Positions 51,778 to 61,766 of a DNA stretch of 64,000 nt are shown piece after piece. The translations under genes and the position numbers were made by a program. Location of the stretch: positions 1 to 64,000 of the forward strand of contig NZ_JAJIRT010000003.1 in the NCBI RefSeq assembly GCF_025717675.1, read 5' to 3'. The DNA comes from Paucibacter sp. DJ2R-2 (GTDB taxonomy: Bacteria; Pseudomonadota; Gammaproteobacteria; Burkholderiales; Burkholderiaceae_C). The notes under the pieces are model-generated. The model did no database searches. It was not told the DNA's origin and saw nothing but the letters and a program-made list of their open reading frames with translations. Every line of letters starts with the position of its first letter. The stretch's first letter is position 1.

Positions 51778-53592
51778 TTACTTCGCGCCCCAGTTGTCCC
51801 GCAAGCCCGTGATCTTGTTGAAGACGGGTTTGTCGCTGCGGTGGTCGACGCGGTCGGCGACGAAGTAGCCGTGGCGTTCGAACTGGACCTTCACATCGGC
51901 GGCAGCGCCCGCGAGGGATGGCTCCAAATAGCCGGTCACGACTTTGAGGCTGCTCGGGTTGATGGCTTCGAGGAAATCGCGGCCGCCGGCATCGGGTTGG
52001 GCTTCGGTGAACAGGCGGTCGTAGAGGCGCAGCTCGGCGCTGATGGCTTCGTGCGCACCCACCCAGGTGATCACGCCCTTGACCTTGACGGCGTCAGCGC
52101 CGGGCGTGCCGCTCTTGGTGTCGGGCACCAGGGTGGCCAGCACCGCGGTGATCTCACCGACTTCGTTCTTCTCGCAACCGGTGCATTCGATGATGTAGCC
52201 GGCCTTGAGGCGTGCCTTGTTGCCAGGGTACAAGCGGTGGTAGCCCTTGCTCGGAACTTCCATGAAGTCTTCGCGCTCGATCCACAGGGCCGGGCCGAGG
52301 CTGAAGCTGCGCTGGCCCAGCTCGGGCAGATGCGGGTGGGCGGGGGCGCTGCAGGGTTCGCGGTGTTCCAGGCTGCCGAAGATGTCCGCGTAATTGGTCA
52401 GTTTGAGCTGCACCGGGTCGAGCACGGCCATGGCGCGGGCGGTCTTGCCTTCCAGATCGCTGCGCAGGCAGCCGTCCAGCACGCTGTAGTCCAGCCAAGC
52501 ATTGCTCTTGGTCACGCCGGTGGCTTCCACCATGGCGCGCACGCTCTCCGGCGTGTAGCCGCGGCGGCGCATGCCGACCAGGGTGGGCATGCGCGGGTCG
52601 TCCCAGCCGGCCACATGGCCTTCGTCGACCAACTGGCGCAGCTTGCGCTTGGAGGTGACCACATAGCTGAGGTTCAGGCGACCGAACTCGTACTGATGCG
52701 GCAGCGGGCGCTCGAGCAGGCCGCCGTCGGCCAAATGGCCGAGCAGCCAGTCGTAGAAGGGGCGCTGGTCTTCGAATTCCAGGGTGCAGATCGAGTGGCT
52801 GATGCGCTCGAGTGCGTCTTCGATCGGGTGGGCGAAGGTGTACATCGGGTAGATGCACCATTGGTCGCCCGTGTTGTGGTGGGTGGCGCGGCGGATGCGG
52901 TAGAGCGCCGGGTCACGCAGATTGATATTGGGGCTGGCCATGTCGATCTTGGCTCGCAGCACCATGGCACCATCCGGGTGCTTGCCCTCGCGCATTTCGC
53001 GGAAACGGTTCAGGTGGTGCTCCACGCCCAGACCGCGGAAGGGGCTGTTGACGCCCGGGGTGCTGAAGTCACCACGGTTGGCGCGCATGTCATCCGGCGT
53101 TTGTTCGTCCACATAGGCGAAACCGGCGCCGATCAGGTGCTCGGCCGCGCGGTACATGAAGTCGAAGTAGTTGCTGGCGTAGAACAGATGCGAGGTGCCG
53201 CCCTGGTTCCAGTCCCAACCCAGCCAGGACACCATCTCCTTGATGGCGTCCACGTATTCTTGCTCTTCCTTCTCCGGGTTGGTGTCGTCAAAGCGCAGAT
53301 GGCAGATGCCGCCGTAATCGCGCGCCAGGCCGAAATTCAAGCAGATGGCCTTGGCGTGGCCGATGTGCAGATAGCCATTGGGCTCGGGCGGAAAGCGGGT
53401 GCGGATCTTGGCCGGGTCCAGGGGGCCTGCTGCATGGTGGGCGGCGTCGCCCGGGCTGCCGGCAAAGTGACGCTGGGGCTGGCCTTCTTGCTGGGCCAGG
53501 TCGCGCTCGATGATGGTGCGCAGGAAATTGTTGCCGGGCTTGGCGGCCTCGTTTTTGGCCTCGTCTTTGGCAGCGTCGTGGGTGTGGGACAT
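51778..53592 (-). CDS. glnS: Glutaminyl-tRNA synthetase
   Basis: The 604-residue class I enzyme has PEPNGYLHIGHAKAICLNFG (HIGH), FDDTNPEKE and VVTSKRKL (KMSKS equivalent), and the C-terminal beta-barrel anticodon-binding domains. A charged N-terminal extension of about 60 residues precedes the catalytic domain. It is convergent with minCDE. Confidence 0.97.
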   Translation of the reverse strand: MSHTHDAAKDEAKNEAAKPGNNFLRTIIERDLAQQEGQPQRHFAGSPGDAAHHAAGPLDPAKIRTRFPPEPNGYLHIGHAKAICLNFGLARDYGGICHLRFDDTNPEKEEQEYVDAIKEMVSWLGWDWNQGGTSHLFYASNYFDFMYRAAEHLIGAGFAYVDEQTPDDMRANRGDFSTPGVNSPFRGLGVEHHLNRFREMREGKHPDGAMVLRAKIDMASPNINLRDPALYRIRRATHHNTGDQWCIYPMYTFAHPIEDALERISHSICTLEFEDQRPFYDWLLGHLADGGLLERPLPHQYEFGRLNLSYVVTSKRKLRQLVDEGHVAGWDDPRMPTLVGMRRRGYTPESVRAMVEATGVTKSNAWLDYSVLDGCLRSDLEGKTARAMAVLDPVQLKLTNYADIFGSLEHREPCSAPAHPHLPELGQRSFSLGPALWIEREDFMEVPSKGYHRLYPGNKARLKAGYIIECTGCEKNEVGEITAVLATLVPDTKSGTPGADAVKVKGVITWVGAHEAISAELRLYDRLFTEAQPDAGGRDFLEAINPSSLKVVTGYLEPSLAGAAADVKVQFERHGYFVADRVDHRSDKPVFNKITGLRDNWGAK

Positions 53593-53671
53593 GGGGTTTC
53601 AGCCGGCCGTGCAGGGCGGGATTGGAATGCGGTGAAGGCGAAATGCCTTGTTCAAAATGGACTTGGCCGCG

Positions 53672-53677
53672 ATTTTA
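53672..53677 (-). promoter_or_regulatory. -10 element of glnS
   Basis: On the minus strand GCCGATAAAATCGCGG contains TAAAAT, 79 bp before the glnS start. It resembles the minC and yebC elements. The GCCGATAA overlap also resembles a sigma-28 -10, probably by chance. Confidence 0.35.
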
Positions 53678-53688
53678 TCGGCCCGGGC

Positions 53689-54513
53689 TCACATGCCCTT
53701 GAAAAGTGGTGCGTACAGGCGGCTGACGTTGAGTGTGTCGGGGCTGCCGTGCAGATGCAGGGTGAGGCGGCCGCTCTCGTCGCGCACCGCGCGGTCGATG
53801 GCATCGGCCCGCACGACCACGCTGCGGTGCACCTGCCAGAAGCGTTGGCTGTCCAGCTGGGGCAGCAGCTCGCGCAGGGAAATGCGCACCAGATGCTCCT
53901 TGTTCCGCGTCAGCACCCGCACGTATTTGTCGGCCGCCTCGAAGTACAGCACCTCGTCCACCGGCACCATCTGTATGGTCTGACCGATGCTGACTTGCAG
54001 CAGGCGCAGTGGCTCGGGGCGGTTGAGGCTGCTTGCCAGAACACCGGCGCTCAAGAGTTGACGCAACTGATCTACGGTGTTTTGCAACAAGGCCGGCGCC
54101 GGCTGCTCGGCCTGCCGGGCCAGCAAGGCCTTGCGCAGGCGTTCGCAGGTCTGCGCCAGGCGTTCGGGTTGGACCGGCTTGAGCACATAGTCCACGGCGG
54201 CGTGCTCAAAAGCCTGCAAGGCGTACTGGTCGTAGGCGGTGACGAAGACGAGCAGAGGGAAGGGCGTGCCTTCGCTGGGCCAGTCCTCGGCCAGGGCCGC
54301 TGCAGCTTCCAAGCCGCTGAGGCCCGGCATGCGGATGTCCAGGAAGCAGATGTCGGGCTGCTGGCGCAAGGCCTGGTCGACGGCCTCTTGCCCGTGGCCG
54401 GCCATGGCCACGACCTCGAGCGCCGGCCAAAGCCGACTCAGCTCTTGCCGCAGGCTCTCGGCCAGCAGGATTTCGTCTTCGGCAATCAGGGCGGTGCAGG
54501 CGGGCAAGTTCAT
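53689..54513 (-). CDS. LytTR-type response regulator
   Basis: The 274-residue protein has a receiver domain (IAEDEILL, phospho-aspartate in CFLDIRMPGLSG, VLKPVQ) and a LytTR DNA-binding domain from about residue 170 (VDEVLYFEAADKYVRV, FWQVHRSVVVRADAI). The AlgR/LytR/YpdB group controls exopolysaccharide, type IV pili or transport. Its start overlaps the stop of the kinase gene by 4 bp, which makes a clear pair. Confidence 0.93.
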   Translation of the reverse strand: MNLPACTALIAEDEILLAESLRQELSRLWPALEVVAMAGHGQEAVDQALRQQPDICFLDIRMPGLSGLEAAAALAEDWPSEGTPFPLLVFVTAYDQYALQAFEHAAVDYVLKPVQPERLAQTCERLRKALLARQAEQPAPALLQNTVDQLRQLLSAGVLASSLNRPEPLRLLQVSIGQTIQMVPVDEVLYFEAADKYVRVLTRNKEHLVRISLRELLPQLDSQRFWQVHRSVVVRADAIDRAVRDESGRLTLHLHGSPDTLNVSRLYAPLFKGM

Positions 54514-55649
54514 GGGGCAGGGTGAGTTTGTGTCAGGAGACTCAGAGGCATGTGGATGCGGGCCCGGGTGCCAAGCTCCGGGGCTTCAAGCGCCCGTAGG
54601 CTCAGGCCCGCGCCGGCGCCGAACTGCGTGGCCAGGCGAGCGCGCACCTGATGCAGGCCGAAATGTGTGCCCTCGGCCTCAGAGCTGGGCTTGGCCGCAG
54701 ACAAGCCGACGCCATGGTCCAGCACTTCCAGAATCAATTGATCGCCCTCGCGCCGGGCGATGACCTGCAGCCGGCCGCCGGCGATGGCCGGCTCCAACCC
54801 ATGCTTGATCGCGTTCTCAACCAGGGGCTGCAGCAGAAGCGGCGGCACCGGCAGCTCGGCCAGCTCGGCCGGAAGATCCAGCTGGGGTTGCAGGCGGCTG
54901 CCCATGCGCACCTGCATCAGGGCCAGGTAGTCGCGCAGGCGAGCGAACTCCTCGCGCAGCGGGTGGCTGCCGCTGCGCGAAGCGTTCAAGGTGGCGCGCA
55001 GAAAGGCGATCAGGTGGTCCAGCATGCTTTGCGCCCGGGCCGCATCCATGCCGATCAGCACACGGAGATTGGCCAGGGTGTTGAACAACATGTGCGGCTC
55101 CAGCTGCGATTCCAGCAAGCGCAGCTGGTTCTCGGCGGCCAGGCGCTGGGCCGTCTGGGCCTGGGTGCGGGCCGCCTCGACCTGACCCTTGCCGACGAAG
55201 TAAATCGTCAGGGCCAGACCCGGCAAGAGCGAGACCCCCAGCATGCCGGCCGCCGAGCGCAAATTGACATGAAACAGACCCGGCTCATTGCGTCCGGTCA
55301 GCACATTGCCGAGCTCGATGCCCAGGGAGTAGCCGAGCAAGGTGCCCAAGAGCAGGCAGAGCAGCATCAGCGGCCAGCCCGGCCAGCCCTGAGTTTCCAG
55401 GCCTTGGCGGGTGCGCCGCAGATTGATCAATACGGTGCAGGCCTGCGCCAGCAGCTGGATCATGGCCGAGCAGCCCAGGGTGACGCACAGGCAGTACAGC
55501 CACTGGTTCTGGGTGCGCTGCCAGTTGCGCCCGAAGGCGTCGGGCGTCTGCAGGGTCAGCAAAAGGCTCATGAATCCCGTGATGCCGGCAATGATCAGTG
55601 CCTGGCGCAACAGCGGGCGAGTCCAGATCGTCGGGGCGGAAGTGGTCAT
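54510..55649 (-). CDS. LytS/AlgZ-type membrane histidine kinase
   Basis: The 379-residue protein has four to five membrane helices in residues about 12-170 without a large periplasmic domain. Its His_kinase domain of the LytS class has LEPHMLFNTLANLRVLIG, LQPLVENAIKHG and a degenerate ATP-binding C-terminus with GTHFGLHQVRARL. It phosphorylates the LytTR regulator whose start overlaps its stop. ATG 55658 is an alternative start three codons upstream. Confidence 0.92.
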   Translation of the reverse strand: MTTSAPTIWTRPLLRQALIIAGITGFMSLLLTLQTPDAFGRNWQRTQNQWLYCLCVTLGCSAMIQLLAQACTVLINLRRTRQGLETQGWPGWPLMLLCLLLGTLLGYSLGIELGNVLTGRNEPGLFHVNLRSAAGMLGVSLLPGLALTIYFVGKGQVEAARTQAQTAQRLAAENQLRLLESQLEPHMLFNTLANLRVLIGMDAARAQSMLDHLIAFLRATLNASRSGSHPLREEFARLRDYLALMQVRMGSRLQPQLDLPAELAELPVPPLLLQPLVENAIKHGLEPAIAGGRLQVIARREGDQLILEVLDHGVGLSAAKPSSEAEGTHFGLHQVRARLATQFGAGAGLSLRALEAPELGTRARIHMPLSLLTQTHPAP

Positions 55650-55802
55650 GGGCGGCAAAGTGTGCAGGGGACGGCTGGAGTGTCAGGGCTGGCGCGCCCT
55701 CCGGCCAGCGCGCTGCGACCGCCGGCCCGGTGGCGGCGCGAAATGAAACAGGAGAGCGCGGAGTGGCTGGGCAACGAAGCGCCGAAGCGCCGTGTTGCGG
55801 GC

Positions 55803-57347
55803 TCAGCGGCGCCGGCTGCTGCTCTTGCCCGCGCTGCCGCCCAGCAGGCTGCCCAGCACGCCGCGCACGATCTCGCGGCCGACCGAAGAGCCAATGCTGC
55901 GCAGAGCCGACTTGGCCGCCGTCTCGGCCAGGCCTTCGCGTCGGCCGCCGCGTGGGCCGGTGCTGCCGAAGAGCACATCCTTGAGACCGCCGAGCAGGCC
56001 GCCGCCATCCTCGCTTTCTGCGGCGCCGCTGCCGGCCGGGGCCGGGGCTGCAGCGCTTGGTCCGGCCGCCGCCGGCGCTCGGCCGCGCAGCTTCTCGTAG
56101 GCCGATTCGCGGTCCACCGCCTGCTCGTAGACGCCGGCCACCAGCGAGCTCTTCAGCAAAGCCTGGCGCTGCTCGGGCGTGATCGGGCCGATCTGGCTGC
56201 CCGGGGGCAGGATGAAGACGCGCTCGGTCACGCTGGGCCGGCCCTTCTCGTCCAGCAGGCTGACCAGAGCCTCGCCCACGCCAAGCTCGGTGATGGCCGC
56301 GGCGACATCGAGGCCTGCATTGGCCCGCATGGTCTCGGCCGCGGCCTTGACGGCCTTCTGGTCGCGCGGCGTGAAGGCGCGCAGGGCGTGCTGCACCCGG
56401 TTGCCGAGCTGGCCCAGCACCGCATCGGGGATGTCCAGCGGGTTCTGGGTCACAAAATAGACGCCCACGCCCTTGGAACGCACCAGGCGCACCACCAGCT
56501 CGATGCGCTCGACCAGGGCGGCCGGCGCGTCCTTGAACAGCAGGTGGGCCTCGTCGAAGAAGAACACCAGCTTGGGTTTGTCCAGGTCGCCCACCTCGGG
56601 CAGGCTTTCGAACAGCTCGGACAGCATCCAGAGCAGAAAGCTGGCGTAGAGCCGCGGTGCGGTCATCAGCTGGTCGGCGGCCAGGATGTTGATGACGCCC
56701 AGGCCGCGGTCCTGCTGGATCAGGTCTGCAATATTGAGCATGGGCTCGCCGAAGAACTGGTCGCCGCCCTGGGCCTCGATCTGCAGCAGGCCGCGCTGGA
56801 TGGCGCCGACGCTGGCGGCCGAGACATTGCCGTACTCGGTGGTGAACTGCGCCGCGTTCTCGCCCACATGCTGCAGCATGGCGCGCAAGTCCTTGAGGTC
56901 CAGCAGCAGCAGGCCGGCGTCGTCGGCGATCTTGAACACCATCTGCAGCACGCCTTGCTGGGTCTCGTTCAGGTCCAGCATGCGCGAGAGCAAGAGCGGG
57001 CCCATGTCTGACACGGTGGCACGCACTGGGTGGCCTTGCTTGCCGAATACATCCCATAGCGTGGTCGGGCAAGCCAGCGATGCCGGCGCCTCCAGGCCGC
57101 GGTCCTTGAGTACTGCCTGCAACTTGGGCGAGAGGCTGCCGGCCTGCGAGATGCCGGTCAGGTCGCCCTTCACATCGGCCATGAAGACGGGCACGCCGAT
57201 GCGGCTGAAGTTCTCAGCCAGGGTCTGCAAGCTGATGGTCTTGCCGGTGCCGGTGGCGCCCGTGATCAGGCCGTGGCGGTTGGCCAGGGCGGGCAGCAAA
57301 AAGCACTCAATGGCGTCGCGGCGGGCCAGCAGAATCGGGTCAGGCAT
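55803..57347 (-). CDS. HerA-like ATPase, DUF853 (YjgR family)
   Basis: The 514-residue protein has a Walker A ([12 protein letters not shown]) near residue 37 and Walker B with FFFDEAHLL, plus [20 protein letters not shown]. These place it in the HerA/FtsK-like DUF853 family that includes Escherichia coli YjgR. The tail is alanine/glycine/serine-rich and basic. Its function is not established. It lies upstream of the LytS-type kinase and divergent from yebC. Confidence 0.9.
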   Translation of the reverse strand: MPDPILLARRDAIECFLLPALANRHGLITGATGTGKTISLQTLAENFSRIGVPVFMADVKGDLTGISQAGSLSPKLQAVLKDRGLEAPASLACPTTLWDVFGKQGHPVRATVSDMGPLLLSRMLDLNETQQGVLQMVFKIADDAGLLLLDLKDLRAMLQHVGENAAQFTTEYGNVSAASVGAIQRGLLQIEAQGGDQFFGEPMLNIADLIQQDRGLGVINILAADQLMTAPRLYASFLLWMLSELFESLPEVGDLDKPKLVFFFDEAHLLFKDAPAALVERIELVVRLVRSKGVGVYFVTQNPLDIPDAVLGQLGNRVQHALRAFTPRDQKAVKAAAETMRANAGLDVAAAITELGVGEALVSLLDEKGRPSVTERVFILPPGSQIGPITPEQRQALLKSSLVAGVYEQAVDRESAYEKLRGRAPAAAGPSAAAPAPAGSGAAESEDGGGLLGGLKDVLFGSTGPRGGRREGLAETAAKSALRSIGSSVGREIVRGVLGSLLGGSAGKSSSRRR

Positions 57348-57368
57348 GGGGTGTCCGGGTGGCAAAGC

Positions 57369-57374
57369 TAAAAT
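57369..57374 (+). promoter_or_regulatory. -10 element of yebC
   Basis: TAAAAT in GCTAAAATCGCA lies 61 bp before yebC, in the short gap divergent from the HerA-like gene. It repeats the phrase before minC. Confidence 0.4.
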
Positions 57375-57435
57375 CGCAGTCTATCCAACTCAAATGAGGG
57401 TGCGCCCGAGGCGCATCCAGCAGGAGCAGAGCCAT

Positions 57436-58161
57436 ATGGCTGGTCATTCCAAGTGGGCCAATATTCAGCATCGCAAAGGCCGCCAGGACGAGAAGCGCGG
57501 CAAGATCTGGACACGCATCATCCGTGAAATCACGGTGGCAGCGCGCCAGGGCGGCCCGGACATCAAGGACAACCCTCGCCTGCGTCTGGCGGTGGAAAAA
57601 GCCAAGGCCGCCAATATGCCGGCCGACCGCATCAAGTACAACATCGACAAGGCCAGCGGCAACCTCGACGGCATCAGCTACGAGGAAATCCGCTACGAGG
57701 GCTACGGCATCGGCGGCGCGGCCGTGATGATCGACACCATGACGGACAACAAGGTCCGCACGGTGGCCGAGGTGCGTCATGCCTTCAGCAAGTACGGTGG
57801 CAATATGGGCACGGATGGCTCGGTGGCCTTCCAGTTCAAGCACTGCGGTCAGCTTATCTTTGCCCCCGGCAGCTCGGAAGACAAGATCATGGAAGTGGCG
57901 CTGGAGGCCGGCGCTGACGATGTGGTGACTGACGAAGACGGCGCAATTGAAGTGCTGACGCCGCCGACCGAGTTCGAAGCGGTGCAGGCAGCCCTGGAGG
58001 CCGCCGGCTTCAAGCCCGAAATGGCCGAAGTGACGATGCGGGCCGAGAACACGATCAGCCTGAGCGGCGATGATGCCGCCCGGATGCAGAAACTGCTCGA
58101 CGTGATCGAAGACCTGGACGATGTGCAGGCGGTCTATCACAACGCCGCCATCGAAGTCTGA
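57436..58161 (+). CDS. yebC: YebC/PmpR-family translation or transcription regulator
   Basis: The 241-residue protein begins [20 protein letters not shown] and contains [16 protein letters not shown] and [15 protein letters not shown], all hallmarks of the YebC family. Members have been described as DNA-binding regulators and as factors that relieve ribosome stalling. ATG 57436 follows CAGGAGCAGAGCC. The frame is open far upstream, but that part is antisense to the HerA-like gene. Confidence 0.96.
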   Translation: MAGHSKWANIQHRKGRQDEKRGKIWTRIIREITVAARQGGPDIKDNPRLRLAVEKAKAANMPADRIKYNIDKASGNLDGISYEEIRYEGYGIGGAAVMIDTMTDNKVRTVAEVRHAFSKYGGNMGTDGSVAFQFKHCGQLIFAPGSSEDKIMEVALEAGADDVVTDEDGAIEVLTPPTEFEAVQAALEAAGFKPEMAEVTMRAENTISLSGDDAARMQKLLDVIEDLDDVQAVYHNAAIEV

Positions 58162-58246
58162 TCCGGCCCACCGTGCTGAACAGCAGCCTCGCGCAGGCAA
58201 GAGCAACCGCAAGTAAAGCGCTGACGCAGCGCATGGAAGTCATCGA

Positions 58247-59527
58247 ATGAAGGTCTTGGTACTGGGCAATGGCGGGCGCGAACATGCGCTGGCATGGAAG
58301 CTGGCACAGGCGGAACGCGTGAGCCAGGTCTTTGTGGCGCCAGGCAACGGCGGTACGGCCCGCGATGCGCGGCTGAAGAATGTGCCCATCACCGACGTGA
58401 AGGCGCTGGCCGACTTCGCCGAGGAGCAGAAGATCGCCCTGACCGTGGTCGGCCCCGAGGCCTTCCTGGCCGCCGGCGTGGTGGACGAGTTCCGCGCTCG
58501 TGGCCTGCGCATCTTTGGCCCGACCAAGGCGGCCGCGCAGCTGGAGTCGTCCAAGGCCTTCGCCAAGGACTTCATGAAGCGCCACGGCATTCCCACGGCG
58601 GCTTACGAAACCTTCAGCGATGCCGCGGCGGCCCATGCTTATGTGGACGCCCAAGGTGCGCCCATCGTCATCAAGGCCGACGGCCTGGCTGCCGGCAAGG
58701 GTGTGGTCGTGGCCATGAGCTTGGCCGAAGCGCATGAGGCCATCGACTGGATCCTGGCGGACAACAAGCTGGGCGTGGTGCACAACGAGGGCGGCGCGCG
58801 CGTCGTTATCGAACAGTTCCTGCACGGCGAGGAAGCCAGCTTCATCGTGCTCTGCGACGGCAAGAATGTCGTGTCTTTGGCCACCAGCCAGGACCACAAG
58901 CGCCTGCTGGACGGCGACGAAGGCCCGAACACCGGGGGCATGGGCGCCTACTCGCCCGCCCCGGTCGTGACGCCCAATGTCCACGCCAAGGCCATGCACG
59001 AAATCATCATGCCCACCATCCAGGGCATGGCGCGCGACGGCATTCCTTTCACTGGCTTTCTCTATGCCGGCCTGATGATCGACGAGCACGGCCAGCCGCG
59101 CACGGTCGAGTTCAACACCCGCATGGGCGACCCGGAAACTCAGCCCATCATGATGCGGCTGAAGAGCGATCTGCTCGATCTGTTGCTGCATGCAACCGAT
59201 GGCACGCTGGACCAGGTCGAGCTGCAATGGGACCGCCGCGTGGCGCTCGGCGTGGTGGTGGCCGCCCACGGCTACCCTCTCACTCCGCGCAAGGGCGACG
59301 CGATCAGCGGCCTGCCGGCCGACGCGGAGAATGTCATGGTCTTTCATGCCGGCACCGCCGAGGTCGACGGCAAGCTGCAGAGCTCCGGCGGCCGCGTGCT
59401 TTGCGTCACGGCTCTTGGCGAGTCGGTGCGCACGGCGCAGCAGGCGGCCTATGAGGCCCTGGTCCAGATCCAGTTCGATGGCAAGCAGTACCGCCAGGAC
59501 ATCGGTCACCGTGCGGTGAAGCGTTGA
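58247..59527 (+). CDS. purD: Phosphoribosylamine-glycine ligase
   Basis: The 426-residue enzyme makes GAR from phosphoribosylamine, glycine and ATP in purine synthesis. MKVLVLGNGGREHALAWKL opens the N-domain. The ATP-grasp core has IVIKADGLAAGKGVVVA, PNTGGMGAYSPAP and VEFNTRMGDPETQ. It heads a tight run through maf, and its stop overlaps the next start. Confidence 0.97.
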   Translation: MKVLVLGNGGREHALAWKLAQAERVSQVFVAPGNGGTARDARLKNVPITDVKALADFAEEQKIALTVVGPEAFLAAGVVDEFRARGLRIFGPTKAAAQLESSKAFAKDFMKRHGIPTAAYETFSDAAAAHAYVDAQGAPIVIKADGLAAGKGVVVAMSLAEAHEAIDWILADNKLGVVHNEGGARVVIEQFLHGEEASFIVLCDGKNVVSLATSQDHKRLLDGDEGPNTGGMGAYSPAPVVTPNVHAKAMHEIIMPTIQGMARDGIPFTGFLYAGLMIDEHGQPRTVEFNTRMGDPETQPIMMRLKSDLLDLLLHATDGTLDQVELQWDRRVALGVVVAAHGYPLTPRKGDAISGLPADAENVMVFHAGTAEVDGKLQSSGGRVLCVTALGESVRTAQQAAYEALVQIQFDGKQYRQDIGHRAVKR

Positions 59528-60171
59528 GTAAAGCGAAGTCGAGCTTGCCCTCCGTGCCGCAGTGGATCAGCGGCCCTATGCCGGTGCAGCCGCAGGGCAG
59601 CCGCCTGGCCCGTGGCCTGCTGGCGCTGGCGGGTTGGCGGCTCGATTTCCCGGGTCTGCCGGGCCAGCAGGGCGTGATCCTGGTCTACCCCCACACCTCC
59701 AACTGGGACTTCGTCCTCGGCCTCTTGGGCAAGGCGGCGCTGGGCGTGCGCCTGCGCTTCTGGGCCAAGGACAGCCTGTTCCGCGTGCCGGTGTTCGGGC
59801 CCTGGATCCGTTCGCTCGGTGGCGTGGCGGTGAACCGCAGCAGCCGCAACGGTCTGGTCGGCGACACGGCCGCACAAATGCAAGCAGCCGCACGCGCGGG
59901 CCAGATGTTCTGGCTGGCCGCTGCACCCGAGGGCACGCGTTCGCTGGCCCAGGGCTGGCGTTCGGGCGCCTACCAGGTGGCTTTGCAAGCCGGCGCGCCG
60001 GTCGGCCTGGCCACATTCGACTTCGCCACCCGCACCATTGCGCTCAATCGCTTCGTACGCCTGAGTGGCGATGTCGAGGCCGATCTGGCCTTGATGGCCG
60101 AGCATTTCGCCCCCTATCGCGGCAAGCGCCACCACCTGGCCAGTCCGATCCGGATGAACACCAAGACATGA
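59524..60171 (+). CDS. Lysophospholipid acyltransferase family protein
   Basis: The 215-residue protein has the PlsC-type motif [10 protein letters not shown] (HX4D) and motif III APEGTRS. Membrane affinity is weak, mainly near residues 50-75. It probably acylates a lysophospholipid such as lysophosphatidic acid. TTG 59524 overlaps the purD stop (TTGA); ATG 59578 is the alternative and would still keep all motifs. Its stop overlaps the hemF start (ATGA). Confidence 0.85.
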   Translation: MSKAKSSLPSVPQWISGPMPVQPQGSRLARGLLALAGWRLDFPGLPGQQGVILVYPHTSNWDFVLGLLGKAALGVRLRFWAKDSLFRVPVFGPWIRSLGGVAVNRSSRNGLVGDTAAQMQAAARAGQMFWLAAAPEGTRSLAQGWRSGAYQVALQAGAPVGLATFDFATRTIALNRFVRLSGDVEADLALMAEHFAPYRGKRHHLASPIRMNTKT

Positions 60172-61136
60172 GCATTCCACCCAGCTTCGGCACGGCGACC
60201 CTCGATACGCAGCGGGTCCGCGACTACCTGCTCGATCTGCAGGACCGCATCATCTCGGCCTTGCAGGCGGTGGACGGCAACCCCTTTGTCAGCGATGGCT
60301 GGACGCGCGAGCCCGGCAGCCGCCTGGAAGGGGATGGTTTGTCGCGTCTGATCGAGGGCGGTGCGGTCTTCGAGCGCGGCGGCTGCAATTTCTCGCATGT
60401 GCGGGGTCGGGTCTTGCCCCCGTCGGCCACCCAGCATCGGCCCGAGCTGGCCGGTGTGCCCTTCGAGGCCATGGGCGTGTCCCTGGTCATGCACCCGCAC
60501 AACCCTTTTGTGCCGACCGTGCACATGAATGTGCGCATGTTCGCGGCCTTGCCCGAGGGGCAAGAGCCTGTGGTCTGGTTTGGTGGCGGCATGGACCTGA
60601 CGCCCTACTACGGCTTCGAGCGCGACGCCCAGCACTTCCATCGGACCTGCGAGGCGGCCCTGCAGCCGCATGGCGAACAGCTCTACCCGCATTTCAAGCA
60701 GTGGTGCGACGAGTACTTCTTCCTCAAGCACCGCAACGAGCCGCGCGGCATCGGCGGCATCTTCTTTGATGACCACGCCGAGGGCGGCTTTGAGGCGGCA
60801 TTTGCCATGATGCGCTCGGTGGGCGATGCCTTCCTGCCGGCTTACTTGCCTATCGTCGAGCGTCGCCATGCTTATGCCTATGGCGAGCATGAACGCGATT
60901 TCCAGGCCTACCGTCGCGGACGCTACGTCGAATTCAATCTGGTTTTTGACCGTGGCACTTTGTTCGGCCTGCAGTCGGGTGGGCGTACCGAGTCCATCCT
61001 GATGTCCATGCCGCCAATCGTCAAATGGCGTTATCAGTGGGCGCCGGAAGAGGGCACGCAGGAAGCGCGGCTGTACAGCGATTTCCTGCGCCCGCGCGAC
61101 TGGGCTCATGAGCCGGCCACCCATCTATGGCTCTAG
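60168..61136 (+). CDS. hemF: Oxygen-dependent coproporphyrinogen III oxidase
   Basis: The 322-residue enzyme performs the aerobic decarboxylation of coproporphyrinogen III in haem synthesis. Signatures are [52 protein letters not shown] and [23 protein letters not shown] 60168 overlaps the preceding stop. It overlaps nadD by 10 bp. Confidence 0.97.
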   Translation: MSIPPSFGTATLDTQRVRDYLLDLQDRIISALQAVDGNPFVSDGWTREPGSRLEGDGLSRLIEGGAVFERGGCNFSHVRGRVLPPSATQHRPELAGVPFEAMGVSLVMHPHNPFVPTVHMNVRMFAALPEGQEPVVWFGGGMDLTPYYGFERDAQHFHRTCEAALQPHGEQLYPHFKQWCDEYFFLKHRNEPRGIGGIFFDDHAEGGFEAAFAMMRSVGDAFLPAYLPIVERRHAYAYGEHERDFQAYRRGRYVEFNLVFDRGTLFGLQSGGRTESILMSMPPIVKWRYQWAPEEGTQEARLYSDFLRPRDWAHEPATHLWL

Positions 61137-61759
61137 ACCCCGCCCTGTCGGCTTCACCCGGCCCGCGCCGGGCACGGGTCGGCTTGTTCGGGGGCTCGTT
61201 CGATCCGGTGCATGTGGCCCATTTGGCCCTGGCGCGTTGTGCGCTGGAGCAATTGGAGCTGGATCAGCTGCTGTGGCTGCCGGCCGGTCGGCCCTGGCAA
61301 AAGACGGGGCGTGGCCTGGCCTCGCCCGAGCATCGGCGCACCATGGTGGCGCTGATGCTGGCGGGTGAGTCGCGTTTTGTCATTGACGACAGCGAGCTGG
61401 AGCGAGACGGCGCCAGCTACACCATCGACACCGTGCGGGCCCGTCAGGCCGCACATCCGGACGAGGACCTGTTCCTCGTCATCGGCCAAGACCAGTACGA
61501 GCGCCTGCACAGCTGGCGCGAGTGGCGCGAGTTGCTGCAGCGGGTGACGCTGGCGGTGGCGGCACGGGCGGGTCAAGAAGTTCGGGGTTCTGCCGATGTG
61601 CAGATGGAGCCCCATTCCTTGCTGAAACTGGCCCTGCCAGCGATGCAGGTTTCATCAACCCAAGTGCGCGAGCTGGCCTCGCGTGGCGAGGACATCCGCC
61701 CCTTGGTGGGCGACGCGGTCGCGGGGTATATTGCCCAGCACCGTCTTTACAGTGAGTAG
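61127..61759 (+). CDS. nadD: Nicotinate-nucleotide adenylyltransferase
   Basis: The 210-residue enzyme makes deamido-NAD from nicotinate mononucleotide and ATP. It has [14 protein letters not shown], the (H/T)XGH-type nucleotidyl transfer motif, [17 protein letters not shown] and VSSTQVREL. It overlaps hemF by 10 bp and precedes rsfS by 7 bp, the common nadD-rsfS-rlmH order. Confidence 0.96.
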   Translation: MALDPALSASPGPRRARVGLFGGSFDPVHVAHLALARCALEQLELDQLLWLPAGRPWQKTGRGLASPEHRRTMVALMLAGESRFVIDDSELERDGASYTIDTVRARQAAHPDEDLFLVIGQDQYERLHSWREWRELLQRVTLAVAARAGQEVRGSADVQMEPHSLLKLALPAMQVSSTQVRELASRGEDIRPLVGDAVAGYIAQHRLYSE

Positions 61760-61766
61760 GTACTGA

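Noticed and set aside
53670-53705. Sigma-28 promoter for glnS (TCAAG, 15 bp, GCCGATAA on the minus strand)
   Set aside because: The -10 match is perfect, but the -35 lies in the LytTR stop region, the spacing is one too long, and glnS is a housekeeping gene. TAAAAT in the same place is a better explanation.
51841-54525. Open frame of 894 codons on the plus strand across glnS and the LytTR gene
   Set aside because: It is antisense to two well-supported genes. High third-position GC makes such long antisense frames common, and the product is compositionally odd without family motifs.
54651-57011. Open frame of 786 codons on the plus strand across the LytS-type kinase and HerA-like gene
   Set aside because: It is antisense to two real genes, glutamine/histidine/alanine-rich, with no recognisable domain.
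56686-57435. Long 5' extension of yebC
   Set aside because: The frame upstream of 57436 is antisense to the HerA-like ATPase. The MAGHSKW start with a good ribosome binding site is the family N-terminus.
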